Source: Leptolyngbya sp. Cla-17
Lineage (GTDB): Bacteria; Cyanobacteriota; Cyanobacteriia; Leptolyngbyales; Leptolyngbyaceae
Direction of reading: 5' to 3'
DNA length: 64,000 bases
Assembly (NCBI RefSeq): GCF_016807185.1
Contig: NZ_JAEVYN010000001.1
Coordinates: forward strand, 992,001-1,056,000
In this document: in pieces, positions 37,335 through 46,684 of the stretch
How the letters are laid out: the number at the start of each line of letters is the position of its first letter
Numbering within the stretch: position 1 is the first letter of the stretch
The notes under the pieces: model-generated
The model's database searches: none
Told to the model about the DNA's origin: nothing
What the model saw: only the letters and a program-made list of their open reading frames with translations
Position numbers and translations under genes: made by a program

Positions 37335-37532
37335 TTATTTCGCTTTTTTCTTTGCGGCTGCCAAGTCTACTTCCTCCAGTTCTGAAAGCTTAAACGTGAT
37401 TGATTTATCCCAATTGCCGCCTTCAAACAGAACCAGTGCTTTGCCATCGCTCATCCGCTGCACTAACCCTTGAAATTGATAGTAAGTATCTTGAGAGTTG
37501 GTCACTCGAACCACTGAACCCGGAAAAATCAT
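37335..37532 (-). CDS. ndhS: NAD(P)H-quinone oxidoreductase subunit S
   Basis: 65 residues. The SH3-like fold of NdhS is shown by MIFPGSVVRVTN, FQGLVQRMSDGKALVLFEGG and NWDKSITFKLSELEEVD. NdhS sits on the stromal/cytoplasmic side of the photosynthetic NDH-1 complex and forms part of its ferredoxin docking site for cyclic electron flow. The C-terminus (AAAKKKAK) is basic. It is probably a single gene between the HAS-barrel gene and rodA. Confidence 0.93.
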   Translation of the reverse strand: MIFPGSVVRVTNSQDTYYQFQGLVQRMSDGKALVLFEGGNWDKSITFKLSELEEVDLAAAKKKAK

Positions 37533-37653
37533 AGCGCTTGCTCAGATGTATTCACTAGACCAGCTTACAAGGTGAAAGACAAGAATGGTATGTCGTTTGC
37601 TTATTTTGTGATTATCTCTAAAACAGAAAATTGGCAATGGATAATCTTTTTAG

Positions 37654-38910
37654 CTAGAACTTCAGCCGCTGTCGGAAATTGGTAACAGATTGCACGACGC
37701 CGAGCGCTAAAAAATTCATCAGTAGGGCAGATTTTCCATAACTCAAAAAGGGTAAAGGAATACCCGTCACTGGCGACAAGCCAATCGTCATGCCAACATT
37801 GACGGCAACCTGGAAAACAATCATTGAGAAAACGCCGATCGCAATCAGTGAGCCAAAATTATCTTTCGCATTTTGAGCGATGATCACCAACCGCAAGCAA
37901 ATCAGCCAAAAGGCAAATAGAACCAGAATACCGCCCACAAAGCCTAACTCTTCGCCAATAGCTGTAAAGATAAAGTCGGTATGTTGTTCTGGAATAAAGC
38001 TCAACTGCGTTTGCGTTCCTTTATACAGCCCTCTGCCCCACATTTCCCCGGCACCAATGGCAATGCGGGACTGAATTAGGTGATAGCCCCCTTTCAGGGG
38101 TTCTTGGTCTGGATCGAGAAAGAGAATCAGGCGTTTTTTTTGATATTCCTTGAGCAACCCCCACAGTAAATGCCCTAGACCTCCCGATACCAGATTGATG
38201 ACCACGGCACCCAAGGTTCCTAGGCGATACCAGGGAAGACTGCGCCATGCAACGACTCCAACCACTGCAATCCAAACGAACCAAAACGGCAGGAAAGTGT
38301 TGAATATAATTGCAGAAATAAATGGAGAAAGGAGAAGCAAGAGCCAGCCCGGATTTGCGTTGCCCCAGTACAACATGCCCATCGTGATAGCACCAAAGAC
38401 TAGGGAGGTCCCCAAGTTGGGCTCTAAAAAAACGAGCATCCAAGGAACGGCTACCACTGCCATAACGCGTAAAGCGGCCGGAATCGTTGAAGCAGGACGA
38501 TCGCTGAGTAAGGCCGCGATCGTGATAATTGCTCCCAGTTTGGCAAATTCTGAAGGTTGTAGATTGAAGCCTGCGATCGTAATCCAGCGCTGAGCGCCTA
38601 ACCCTTCGGTGCCAAAGAACTTGACCGCTAGCAGCAGCAAAATGGTTACGCCATAGATGATCCAGTGCCACTGAAGCAATTGATCATATCGGCAACGGGC
38701 GATCGCCAATGCCAGCACAAGTCCTATTCCACAGGTGATCAAATGTTGAAATGCCCAGTTTGCTCCTTCTTGGCTCAACTCGATGCTGTGAATCATCACA
38801 CCACCCAAAATGGTCAGTCCAAGGGGTAATACAAACAGCCACCAGTCTACATTTTGCCAGGGCTGAACTAGGTCTTTCCAGCGAATTTTGGGCAGCGTTT
38901 TTTGTAGCAT
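37654..38910 (-). CDS. rodA: Rod-shape peptidoglycan glycosyltransferase RodA
   Basis: 418 residues, SEDS family, about ten membrane segments. Signatures are LQPSEFAKLGAIITIAALLS, FLEPNLGTSLVFGAITMGML, and the C-terminal GMTIGLSPVTGIPLPFLSYG. RodA polymerises lipid II into glycan strands in the elongation machinery. FtsW is the alternative, but the TGIPLPFLSYGKSALLMNFL ending and the length favour RodA. It follows mrp on the same strand at a distance of 72 bases. Confidence 0.93.
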   Translation of the reverse strand: MLQKTLPKIRWKDLVQPWQNVDWWLFVLPLGLTILGGVMIHSIELSQEGANWAFQHLITCGIGLVLALAIARCRYDQLLQWHWIIYGVTILLLLAVKFFGTEGLGAQRWITIAGFNLQPSEFAKLGAIITIAALLSDRPASTIPAALRVMAVVAVPWMLVFLEPNLGTSLVFGAITMGMLYWGNANPGWLLLLLSPFISAIIFNTFLPFWFVWIAVVGVVAWRSLPWYRLGTLGAVVINLVSGGLGHLLWGLLKEYQKKRLILFLDPDQEPLKGGYHLIQSRIAIGAGEMWGRGLYKGTQTQLSFIPEQHTDFIFTAIGEELGFVGGILVLFAFWLICLRLVIIAQNAKDNFGSLIAIGVFSMIVFQVAVNVGMTIGLSPVTGIPLPFLSYGKSALLMNFLALGVVQSVTNFRQRLKF

Positions 38911-38982
38911 GAATCAGGAAGAACCCACTAATCAGTCACATTTCTTGAAGTCTCTCGTCCTCAGTTAAGTCTGAAAAAAAAA

Positions 38983-40053
38983 CTATGTCAACGCGGCAAT
39001 GGAAACCTTCGCAGCAATTTGCTGGGCGATCGCCGTTAGCGCTTTTGCTGAAGCAGATTCAGGATCAGCTAAAACAATGGGCACCCCGCGATCGCCGCCT
39101 TCTCGCAGAGGGATTTCCAGCGGCACACAGCCCAACAAAGGCACCTGAAGCTCATCTGCGGTTTTCTTGCCACCTGCCGAACCAAAAATGTCATATTGTT
39201 TATCTGGCATATCCGGCGGGATAAAGTAGCTCATGTTTTCCACGATCCCTAAAACTGAAACTCCAAGCTGCTGAAACATTTTTAAGCCCCGCCGCGCATC
39301 CAACAAAGCGACTGTTTGAGGAGTCGTTACAATTACAACCCCCGCCATGGGAACTGCCTGCGCCATCGTCAGTTGAGCATCGCCTGTTCCAGGTGGCATA
39401 TCCACAATCAAATAATCTAGATCACCCCATTCCACTTGATAGAGAAACTGGCGAATCACACCGTTAAGCATCGGACCTCGCCAGATCACAGGTTGATCTT
39501 TATCAATCAAAAAGCCCATGGAAACCAGTTTTACGCCGTGGTTGAAGGCTGGTTCCAGAATATCTCCAGCAGCGCCTTGTTGTACCGTCACCGTAGCATC
39601 TGCTAAACCCAACATTGTTGGAGCGTTAGGACCGTAGATATCGGCATCAATTAAACCTACTTTTGCGCCTGTTTGTGCCAAAGCTACCGCGATATTGACG
39701 GCGATCGTGCTTTTGCCCACGCCCCCTTTGCCGCTGGAAATTGCCAAAATGTTTTTCACACCGCTAATCCCTTGGCGATTGGGTAACGCTTTTTGCTGAG
39801 GCGTTTCAGCCGTCACGTCTACAAGCACCTCTTTCACTCCAGGCAGCGTGCGAACTGCTTTCTCGCAATCTTCCACAATGAACTGGCGCAACGGGCAGGC
39901 TGGAGTTGTGAGCACGAGGGTAAAGCGAACAATGCCCTGATCAACCTCAACATTGCGGATCATGTTCAAGTCCACCAAACTTTTTTGCAGTTCGGGATCT
40001 TGCACAGGCTTTAAAACTTCTAAAACAGAACTGGCACTTAAGGTATCAAGCAT
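38983..40053 (-). CDS. mrp: Mrp/NBP35-type iron-sulfur carrier ATPase
   Basis: 356 residues. The N-terminal MIP18/DUF59-like domain (LEVLKPVQDPELQKSLVDLN) is followed by a deviant Walker A P-loop ISSGKGGVGKSTIAVNIAVA. Next come the Mrp signature GLIDADIYGPNAPTMLG and VDMPPGTGDAQLTM. The C-terminal region includes GIVENMSYFIPPDMP, but the CXXC pair used by some Mrp proteins for cluster binding is absent there. It probably carries or inserts iron-sulfur clusters. Confidence 0.93.
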   Translation of the reverse strand: MLDTLSASSVLEVLKPVQDPELQKSLVDLNMIRNVEVDQGIVRFTLVLTTPACPLRQFIVEDCEKAVRTLPGVKEVLVDVTAETPQQKALPNRQGISGVKNILAISSGKGGVGKSTIAVNIAVALAQTGAKVGLIDADIYGPNAPTMLGLADATVTVQQGAAGDILEPAFNHGVKLVSMGFLIDKDQPVIWRGPMLNGVIRQFLYQVEWGDLDYLIVDMPPGTGDAQLTMAQAVPMAGVVIVTTPQTVALLDARRGLKMFQQLGVSVLGIVENMSYFIPPDMPDKQYDIFGSAGGKKTADELQVPLLGCVPLEIPLREGGDRGVPIVLADPESASAKALTAIAQQIAAKVSIAALT

Positions 40054-40343
40054 TTCTTCACTCTGACTAAAGCAACGGGAGACGGATCGGTTTCTTCGAT
40101 CTTAGAGCCAGTCGTTAGCCATTTTGGTAGAACTGCTGAGTATTTCCGCGATCGCCCGACTGACTTAATTGATTAGACTGATGGTTAAAGCATGTTGTAA
40201 AACGCCCTGACGCAGTATTTTAAGTAAAATCACTTGAATGAAGATGTCGCGAACTATTGCTTTATTAATACTGGCATTGCTGGAGCTCCTATATGTAAGC
40301 CATCTTTTAAGCCAGAAGGCTTCTGCCGAATAGGAATCTTTGA

Positions 40344-40460
40344 TTAGAAAATCCACTCCTCAATTAGGCACCAAATAGGCCGCGAAAAACGTTTAGGTGT
40401 ACCACTATGGCGCTCAACCATCTGATAGCGAGGTCCATCAACTTCAGTTTTTCCTGCCTT
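40344..40460 (-). pseudogene. Unidentified coding remnant
   Basis: 38 open codons between two stops, with no start codon in a sensible place. The translation includes TEVDGPRYQMVERHSGTPKR and then FSRPIWCLIEEWIF, which looks like the tail of a real protein. It lies just downstream of the histidine-kinase remnant on the same strand, but I cannot show they were one gene. No family was recognised. Confidence 0.3.
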
Positions 40461-40479
40461 CTACGCTGTCAGAAGTATC

Positions 40480-40669
40480 TTACTGTGCATAAAGCTGCAA
40501 CACTTCCAACAAGTCGCGAGTATAAGTATCCACGTAGTTGATGCTGCCATAAATATAAGTTGATGGCAGCATCAATTTCTTGGGCAATGCTTGCCACTGG
40601 TTGACCAAGGGCAAACATTTTTTCGGTTTGCACCAGCTGAAGTTGCTTTAATTCTTGGAAAATAGATTG
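40480..40669 (-). pseudogene. Histidine kinase fragment, decayed
   Basis: Translation of the minus strand gives QLQLVQTEKMFALGQPVASI, then AQEIDAAIN. After a frameshift near 40565 it gives IYGSINYVDTYTRDLLEVLQ, ending LYAQ. This is the HisKA region of cyanobacterial hybrid kinases, normally reading KMSALGQLVAGIAHEINNP then a fragment like NFIYGNL. The phosphoacceptor His is Gln here, the frame is broken, and the rest of the kinase is missing, so this is a dead remnant. Confidence 0.75.
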
Positions 40670-40883
40670 CTATTCAACTTGATGTTGCCCATTACCAAGC
40701 AGAGCACTCTTAGAAGCACTACAGTAAACACATTTATTTAACGAAAATTCATAGCATTCTGCTGTTTTTAAGGTAAACCTTCGAGTAAGCTAATTAGACA
40801 AAAAAGAAAACTGAGAGTTTGTTACATAATTTTACAAAATTTGTTATCTTGATTAAAAAATGGAAGTAAAGAAAGGAGGAATT

Positions 40884-41063
40884 GTGAATGCTCGATTGAT
40901 CCAGTTTTTGCAGGAAGAGCTGTCGGTTTCAGAGAGTGCGATCGCGATCGCGCAACGTCATCAGGAATTTACCCCAAGTCTATTGCCAATGATCTTGTGG
41001 CAATACGGGCTAGTCACCTTAGAAGACTTAGACCGAATTTTTGACTGGATGGAAACTGCTTAA
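40884..41063 (+). CDS. DUF2949 family protein
   Basis: 59 residues from a GTG start. AAAGGAGG at 40872-40879 lies four bases upstream, so the in-frame ATG at 40860 is rejected. NARLIQFLQEELSVSESAIA followed by LLPMILWQYGLVTLEDLDRI and FDWME is the full DUF2949 pattern of small cyanobacterial proteins. The function is unknown. Its stop overlaps by four bases the end of the convergent cNMP-binding gene. Confidence 0.85.
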   Translation: MNARLIQFLQEELSVSESAIAIAQRHQEFTPSLLPMILWQYGLVTLEDLDRIFDWMETA

Positions 41064-41548
41064 CGCATTTGAGCAGGCTTATAAAGCCGGGTTGGTGGCG
41101 GTGGCGCACCAATTGAGCTTTGTATGGCGTTCATTTTTTGATTGAGTTCGCGAATCCGGCGGGATAGCAACCGAATAATATTCACAGCGATTCCTGGAGT
41201 TTCTTCAATTGCCTCATACAACTGCTGTTGGGTGAGTATGAGGCATTCTGAGGAAGCAAGCGTAGTCACTGATGCAGAGCGAGGTTCGGCATCAAACAAA
41301 GACATTTCTCCAAAACAAGCCCCTTGCTCAAGCTGCACAAGTTCTTGACTTTCAATGTGAACGCGCACTTTACCCGACACAACAATGTAAAGCGATCGCC
41401 CTTCTTGCCCTTGAGTAAAAATAGTATGGCTATTTGGAAAGACAAGCTCATCCATTACGGAGGCTAAGCGCACTAAAAACTCTTCCCGCAGTTCTTTGAA
41501 GATCGGGACTTCTCGGATAAATAGAACTCGTTCAAAACTAGAAAGCAT
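41060..41548 (-). CDS. Cyclic nucleotide-binding domain protein
   Basis: 162 residues, a single cNMP-binding beta-barrel. The phosphate-binding cassette CFGEMSLFDAEPRSASVTTL keeps the Glu and Arg needed to hold cyclic nucleotide, so cAMP or cGMP binding is likely. The C-terminal helix (NIIRLLSRRIRELNQKMNAI) has no DNA-binding domain. The gene lies 124 bases downstream of the large MFS-HEAT gene on the same strand. In some cyanobacteria a cNMP domain is fused to the end of such a transporter, so the two proteins probably work together (inference). Confidence 0.88.
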   Translation of the reverse strand: MLSSFERVLFIREVPIFKELREEFLVRLASVMDELVFPNSHTIFTQGQEGRSLYIVVSGKVRVHIESQELVQLEQGACFGEMSLFDAEPRSASVTTLASSECLILTQQQLYEAIEETPGIAVNIIRLLSRRIRELNQKMNAIQSSIGAPPPPTRLYKPAQMR

Positions 41549-41672
41549 AACGGCGATGCAAATGAGGCGAGCAATTGCCTGGTTTTAAGAGCGATAACCT
41601 ACGCAATAAAGCCATTGTTAGCAGAATTCCCAAAACCAGGAGAGTGCATTACTAAATTGTCTCAAATCCAGG

Positions 41673-44600
41673 CTAACTTGAGATATTTAGTAACTTTGTT
41701 GAGGGGTTTCCAGCAACTTCAGCAGAATTTCCTCTTTTTAGCTCAAGTTCTCTGAGCATCTTTTTAACTTGGGCTGTTACTAAACGATCAGGGTCTTTTT
41801 GTAAAAGTGGCAGTAAGGTTTGTATTGCCCTTGGAGAAGCCATCCATAGGTAGGATAGCACCGCTTCTCGAACAAACCCTTTGGGATGACGTAAACACGA
41901 TATTACTTGCTCGCTTGTCAAACTCCAATGTGCTTGCTTTGCCAGATGAAAACAACAGGCGATCGCCCAATCAGATAAAAAGTGGCGCAGTTCTAGTAAT
42001 TGGCGCAAACGATCGCTGGGCAGCGATCTCTGATCGTCAAAAATTTCTGATAAATTCCTCAGCTTTTCTTCCTCAGAATTGCGATCCAAAAGGCTGAGCA
42101 ACGCTCGTTTATTGGGAATATCCAAAGTGTTATCCAAAATTTCTAAGCCCCGCGCCATATTACTGCGAGAAGCAGACTGGAGATTAAACGCCGCCGCCTT
42201 AATTGCCCCAATTGGATACAGAAACTGCATCAACAAAAATAGTCGTTCCTGAGCATCCAACAGCAAACCCTCTAGCGCCCGTTTCAGTAAATCTGCCTCT
42301 CGCATCCACATTGTTTGGGGCGACAAATCTAGCAATGCAGCATATATCTGACCCATAAACATCAGTTCTTGGTCAATAAACTGTTCTACGCCACGTCGCC
42401 CCATCTGCTTTAAGGTACTTTCAATGCCTGTTTCTTCAGGTATCTCTAGCAAGATTCTGAGAATATTGCGGCGATTGTTGCCCCATGACATTACTAAGTG
42501 GGAAATCAGGGCATCCAACGCCTCTGGAGTACCGATTAAGCCGATCGCTTGCCATGCATGAAGCCTAACAATATCTGGCTTTTGTATGTCCTCTGCCAGT
42601 TTAACTAGCATGGGCAATGCTTCATTGTGCAACCGTACCACTGCTTTCAACGCAGCCTCCCGCGTGGATTTGTACTGCAATCCCCGCAGTAATGATGGAT
42701 AAAACTCTTCTAAATGTGTCGCCGCGATCGCATCCAAAATTGCCCACCTCACCCGCAGTGATTCATCCTGCAACAAGTTAGGAATGTAAATTCGCAGCGC
42801 TTGTAAATAGACCGCCTCGCCCAATGCCCGACAGCCCATCACCCGCTCTTTCTCAGATTTATGGGTGAGCATTCGCCGCAAAGTATTGGTTGCCTCTGCC
42901 TTTTGTGTGGAATCACCCTGACGCATCATCAAAGAGGAAGCGGTTCCTCGTACCACTGGATCAACTTCCGATTTCAAATACACTCGCAAGCGGCGGATAT
43001 CGGGGTCTTCTTCCGTAATCCAAACAAACCGCAACGCCAAAGCAAGAACATTCGCAGAAGGAGCTTGCTCAATCAGGTCTTTTACCTGACTCAGAGATAC
43101 AGCACTGGGATAAAGCAGCATTGCCTCCAGACTTTTTCGCTGTAAGGCAGGTGAGAAATCTACCAATCGGGTTGCCAGCAATTCACACGCGCTTTTGGGA
43201 TAAACCTTACTTAAAAAATCAATGCAGGATTCCTTACGTTTTTCTGATCCTGGCTTTTCAAGGGTTTCCAGCAGTTTTCGCCGCAGTTCTAGCTCATCGA
43301 CATCCCGGGTCAGTTGTCCCCGATCGGCACTAATCACTAGGAGGTTGACATACTTTGCTCGCAGAAGGAGGATTACTGCAACCCAAACCAATGCCAAAAC
43401 CAGCATGACTGGAAACAAAATATCGAGCTGGCGATCGCCCAAAAACCAGCCCAACGTTAATAACGCTATCCCAGTCGCACCCGTAGACCACGGCTCCGCA
43501 ACCCCCCGCACCATTGCTTGTACGTGGCTCCGAACCCCATCAGGGACGGGTTGAAATAACACTGGACCCACACTAGCAAATAACGTGTAATGCAGTAATT
43601 CATCATAAAATTTTAGGGCAAGCAGAATCAGAAACAGTGGTAATGTCCATGCCCACTGGCTAACTAACGGCTCTTGCCATGCCAAACTAGAAATTGCAAA
43701 AGCACTTAAAATGCCGATTCCACCTGGTAATAGCAGCGAAGCAAAAAATACACCAACCCTTTCAATTAGACGGCTTGAAGCCAACCACTGCATTGCGACC
43801 TCAAAAAGCCCCAGAATGCCGTTGAAAACGCCCAGAAATGCAGCTATTTGCCCTTCTGAAGTTGAAAACTCTTCTAGCGCTCCTAAGAAGCGGAAATCAA
43901 TCAACAGGAACAGTATCTGGGACAAGATAAAAAATAAATACAGCAGGATGATATAGCGGCGCAGAGAGCCTTGCACCGAGCGATTAGTTGAAAATTCCGA
44001 GGCTTGCTCCTCTGATCCCGATCTCCGGCGCAAAAAATCTGGAAACGCTTGTTGATACGCACTACTCAGGTAAAAAAGAATCCCTGCCCCGATCGCCATC
44101 ATCACACACGACAACAGCACCATATTTTGCAGGTTGCCCACCAGCTTGATCATGAAACCCAGGGAAAAGCCACTAATCACATCCGCCACTAAGATCCCGC
44201 TGCTGATCAACGGATAGGTGCGCTTAATTTCCCGGATATTGAATAACTGATTTGCAGTAATTGCGGTGTTCAGATCATTCAGGACATTCAGCGCTTCTAC
44301 CCACAGCCGCATCAAAAAAATGGTGATACCAACCGTACTCACCTTCCAAAATTCAAGCGGGTAAATTGCCTGGGCACTTAATCCTAGCCAAAATAGCACC
44401 AATGGAGCCGCCATCAGCAGCGCAATAATTACAATTACACGGCGCAGCGGTAATATCTTTTGAAGTTGAGAATAAATAAAACTTAGCCCTGAGCCAATTC
44501 CCGCACTGGCAATATAAATCCAGGGCAATCCCTCTGCCTTATACTCGCTCAGAAACAGATCGGCTGTAATGGCTTCTAACCAAACCAGACCAATAGACGT

Positions 44601-44720
44601 GGTGGCATAGAAAGCAAACATCAAGAATGTCCGTTCAGCCTCTTCCGCCCGCAGGTTAAACCCCTGTAAAAGAGTTTGCCTCCAGCCACCCTTAGAAAAC
44701 CATTGATCAATTAGTCCCAT
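41673..44720 (-). CDS. MFS-type membrane protein with HEAT-repeat C-terminal half
   Basis: 1015 residues. Residues about 25-470 contain about twelve membrane segments and resemble the ATP/ADP translocase-like or MFS fold (FLMFAFYATTSIGLVWLEAI, IYIASAGIGSGLSFIYSQLQ). Residues about 480-1000 form helical HEAT-type repeats in the cytoplasm (LRVRWAILDAIAATHLEEFY, KSTREAALKAVVRLHNEALP, KGFVREAVLSYLWMASPRAI). The substrate is unknown. The following gene encodes a stand-alone cNMP-binding domain, a likely regulator. This large size with fused repeats is a known but uncharacterised cyanobacterial pattern. Confidence 0.82.
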   Translation of the reverse strand: MGLIDQWFSKGGWRQTLLQGFNLRAEEAERTFLMFAFYATTSIGLVWLEAITADLFLSEYKAEGLPWIYIASAGIGSGLSFIYSQLQKILPLRRVIVIIALLMAAPLVLFWLGLSAQAIYPLEFWKVSTVGITIFLMRLWVEALNVLNDLNTAITANQLFNIREIKRTYPLISSGILVADVISGFSLGFMIKLVGNLQNMVLLSCVMMAIGAGILFYLSSAYQQAFPDFLRRRSGSEEQASEFSTNRSVQGSLRRYIILLYLFFILSQILFLLIDFRFLGALEEFSTSEGQIAAFLGVFNGILGLFEVAMQWLASSRLIERVGVFFASLLLPGGIGILSAFAISSLAWQEPLVSQWAWTLPLFLILLALKFYDELLHYTLFASVGPVLFQPVPDGVRSHVQAMVRGVAEPWSTGATGIALLTLGWFLGDRQLDILFPVMLVLALVWVAVILLLRAKYVNLLVISADRGQLTRDVDELELRRKLLETLEKPGSEKRKESCIDFLSKVYPKSACELLATRLVDFSPALQRKSLEAMLLYPSAVSLSQVKDLIEQAPSANVLALALRFVWITEEDPDIRRLRVYLKSEVDPVVRGTASSLMMRQGDSTQKAEATNTLRRMLTHKSEKERVMGCRALGEAVYLQALRIYIPNLLQDESLRVRWAILDAIAATHLEEFYPSLLRGLQYKSTREAALKAVVRLHNEALPMLVKLAEDIQKPDIVRLHAWQAIGLIGTPEALDALISHLVMSWGNNRRNILRILLEIPEETGIESTLKQMGRRGVEQFIDQELMFMGQIYAALLDLSPQTMWMREADLLKRALEGLLLDAQERLFLLMQFLYPIGAIKAAAFNLQSASRSNMARGLEILDNTLDIPNKRALLSLLDRNSEEEKLRNLSEIFDDQRSLPSDRLRQLLELRHFLSDWAIACCFHLAKQAHWSLTSEQVISCLRHPKGFVREAVLSYLWMASPRAIQTLLPLLQKDPDRLVTAQVKKMLRELELKRGNSAEVAGNPSTKLLNISS

Positions 44721-44843
44721 TCACTATGCCAACAATGGAGCACCACTTCAACTAAAGTGCCCTGAATGGTCTTTATTGTAGAGATGCTACTCCGTTTTGT
44801 TGCAGAATTTTTAGTCATTGAAACCGAGCAACGCGATCGCTGG

Positions 44844-45371
44844 CTACTTTTTAGGAGCCAATAGCATCATCATATTGCGCCCTTCCTGCTTAGGAAATTG
44901 TTGAACTTCAGCAAATTCTTGCAGATCATTGGCTAAACGAGATAGCAAATCTCTTGCCATGTCACTATGCTGAATTTCGCGACCCCGAAACATAACGGTT
45001 GCCTTAACTTTGTCGCCATCTTGCAAAAAGCGCTTTGCCTGATTGATCCGCACATCATAGTCATGCTTCTCAATTTTGTACCGCATCTTCACTTCTTTGA
45101 CTTCAACGTTATGCTGCTTCTTCTTAGCCTCTTTTGCCTTCTTCTCTTGTTCAAACTTAAATTTGCCATAGTCGATAATTCGGCAAACAGGGGGATCTGC
45201 TTTATCAGTCACCAAAACCAAATCCAGTTCCTTTTCCTCAGCAAGCTGTAATGCTTCACGAGGGGTCATGATTCCCAACTGTGAGTTGTCTGAATCAATC
45301 ACTCGAATCTTAGGGAATCGAATCCGTTCATTGATGGTGGGGAGATCGCGTGTCGGTCTATTTCCAGTCAC
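44844..45371 (-). CDS. infC: Translation initiation factor IF-3
   Basis: 175 residues from a GTG codon. The N-domain has NERIRFPKIRVIDSDNSQLG and CRIIDYGKFKFEQEKKAKEA. The C-domain has VKEVKMRYKIEKHDYDVRIN, then FLQDGDKVKATVMFRGREIQ. IF-3 binds the 30S subunit and controls start-codon selection. Many bacterial infC genes use AUU and autoregulate; here the frame starts with GTG, so that classical mechanism is not evident. rpmI and rplT, often downstream, are absent here. Confidence 0.96.
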   Translation of the reverse strand: MTGNRPTRDLPTINERIRFPKIRVIDSDNSQLGIMTPREALQLAEEKELDLVLVTDKADPPVCRIIDYGKFKFEQEKKAKEAKKKQHNVEVKEVKMRYKIEKHDYDVRINQAKRFLQDGDKVKATVMFRGREIQHSDMARDLLSRLANDLQEFAEVQQFPKQEGRNMMMLLAPKK

Positions 45372-45690
45372 AGGCAGTTTTAAAGAGAATAATTGGAGTG
45401 AGATAGCAACAATAAACTACTGCGTAGTATGGTTGCAACCTGGCTTTTTGCAGAGATTTAAGACACCTATGGCTCGTTTAAAGAATTAAGGTTATTGCTT
45501 ATATCCTTGAACATACGATTGTATCTGACATTTTGCTCAGTCGCTTTATTTTTTAGAGATTGTTCATGAAGTTTCCAAGCAGATAAGTTTTAGCTCCTTT
45601 TTTATGCATTTTCCTGGATTTAGACAGAATTTTGTGATGAAAACAGATGAAGCGATTGTTAGGATCCATTTACACACTGGGTAGAAAGCA
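45372..45690. other. Divergent spacer, infC / alpha-beta hydrolase
   Basis: About 320 bases between divergent genes. It should contain both promoters. A 73-codon plus-strand frame crossing the infC start is a shadow. No RNA gene or repeat was recognised. Confidence 0.4.
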
Positions 45691-46644
45691 ATGGCGATGA
45701 CTTCCATTCCCTGGCAACAACGATTGGGCAATCAGCGAGATTGGATTTGGCGAGGATGGCAAACGCGCTATACCTGTGTGCGCTCTGCTGGTTCTAGCTC
45801 AACGCCATTGCTCTTACTACATGGTTTTGGCGGCTCAATTGGGCACTGGCGGCATAATTTACCCGAACTGGGGCAGCATCACACTGTTTATGCCTTAGAT
45901 TTATTGGGGTTTGGTGCCTCTGAAAAAGTGACGGCTTCCTTTGGCGTTGAGCTATGGGTGGAGCAAGTGTATGATTTTTGGCGATTGTTTGTGAAGCAGC
46001 CTGTCATTTTAGTTGGAAATTCGATTGGGTCTTTAGTAGCTTTGGCGGCGGCAGCGACTCATCCAGAGATGGTGAGTGGAATTGTGATGCTGAATTTACC
46101 GGATGCATCGGTGCTAGAAGTGCCGCTGCGGATTAAGCAGGCGATCGCTTTGCTGAATCCGCTTTCCCGCCCTGCTCTTGCCTTAACTAAATGGGTCGCG
46201 ACTTCTCCACTCATCTTTGATGGGTTGTTTTGGTTAGTGCGCCATCCACAAGCGATTCGCCTTTTTTGGGCACGACAGGCTTACGCTGGAAAGGCAGCAG
46301 TTACTGATGAGTTAGTGGATATTTTTTCTACTCCTGCCTATGATCGCAACGCGGTAAAAGCGCTACGAGCAATGGTGCGATCGACGGCCCAACCCAGTAG
46401 AGACTACGCAGCCAAAGTGGTATTGCCAACCTTAACGATCCCCATGTTGCTGTTTTGGGGACTGAAAGACACGATGGTGCCACCCCAACTAGCAAAATTG
46501 TTTGTGAAATATAACCCAAACTTAAAACTAGTAGAAATTGAAGATGCTGGGCACTGCCCCCATGACGAGTGTCCTGAGATCGTCAATCAAGAAATTTTGA
46601 ACTGGATCAATTCTTGGACAGAAGGGCAAAGAAATGAGTTTTGA
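45691..46644 (+). CDS. Alpha/beta hydrolase
   Basis: 317 residues. The oxyanion-hole motif is LLLHGFGGSIGHWRHNLPEL, and the nucleophile elbow is ILVGNSIGSLVALAAAATHP with Ser in GNSIGS. The Asp is in LLFWGLKDTMVPPQLAK, and the catalytic His is in EDAGHCPHDECPE. No signal peptide is visible. Substrate unknown; relatives in cyanobacteria and plastids include pheophytinase-like esterases, which this resembles in size and motif context, but I cannot assign that role. Confidence 0.88.
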   Translation: MAMTSIPWQQRLGNQRDWIWRGWQTRYTCVRSAGSSSTPLLLLHGFGGSIGHWRHNLPELGQHHTVYALDLLGFGASEKVTASFGVELWVEQVYDFWRLFVKQPVILVGNSIGSLVALAAAATHPEMVSGIVMLNLPDASVLEVPLRIKQAIALLNPLSRPALALTKWVATSPLIFDGLFWLVRHPQAIRLFWARQAYAGKAAVTDELVDIFSTPAYDRNAVKALRAMVRSTAQPSRDYAAKVVLPTLTIPMLLFWGLKDTMVPPQLAKLFVKYNPNLKLVEIEDAGHCPHDECPEIVNQEILNWINSWTEGQRNEF

Positions 46645-46684
46645 GTTTCGACACCCACACCCGATCTCTTAAACCCATGCTTTC

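Larger units (their letters stand above)
40054..40859. other. 800-base degenerate spacer with gene debris
   Basis: No intact gene. The minus strand holds two decayed coding stretches, listed separately: a histidine-kinase fragment (40480-40669) and an unidentified fragment (40344-40460). A 63-codon minus frame at 40165-40356 looks random. The right end is very AT-rich and should contain the promoter for the DUF2949 gene. Confidence 0.5.

Noticed and set aside
40165..40356. 63-codon minus-strand frame.
   Set aside because: It overlaps the better remnant frame and has no ribosome binding site.
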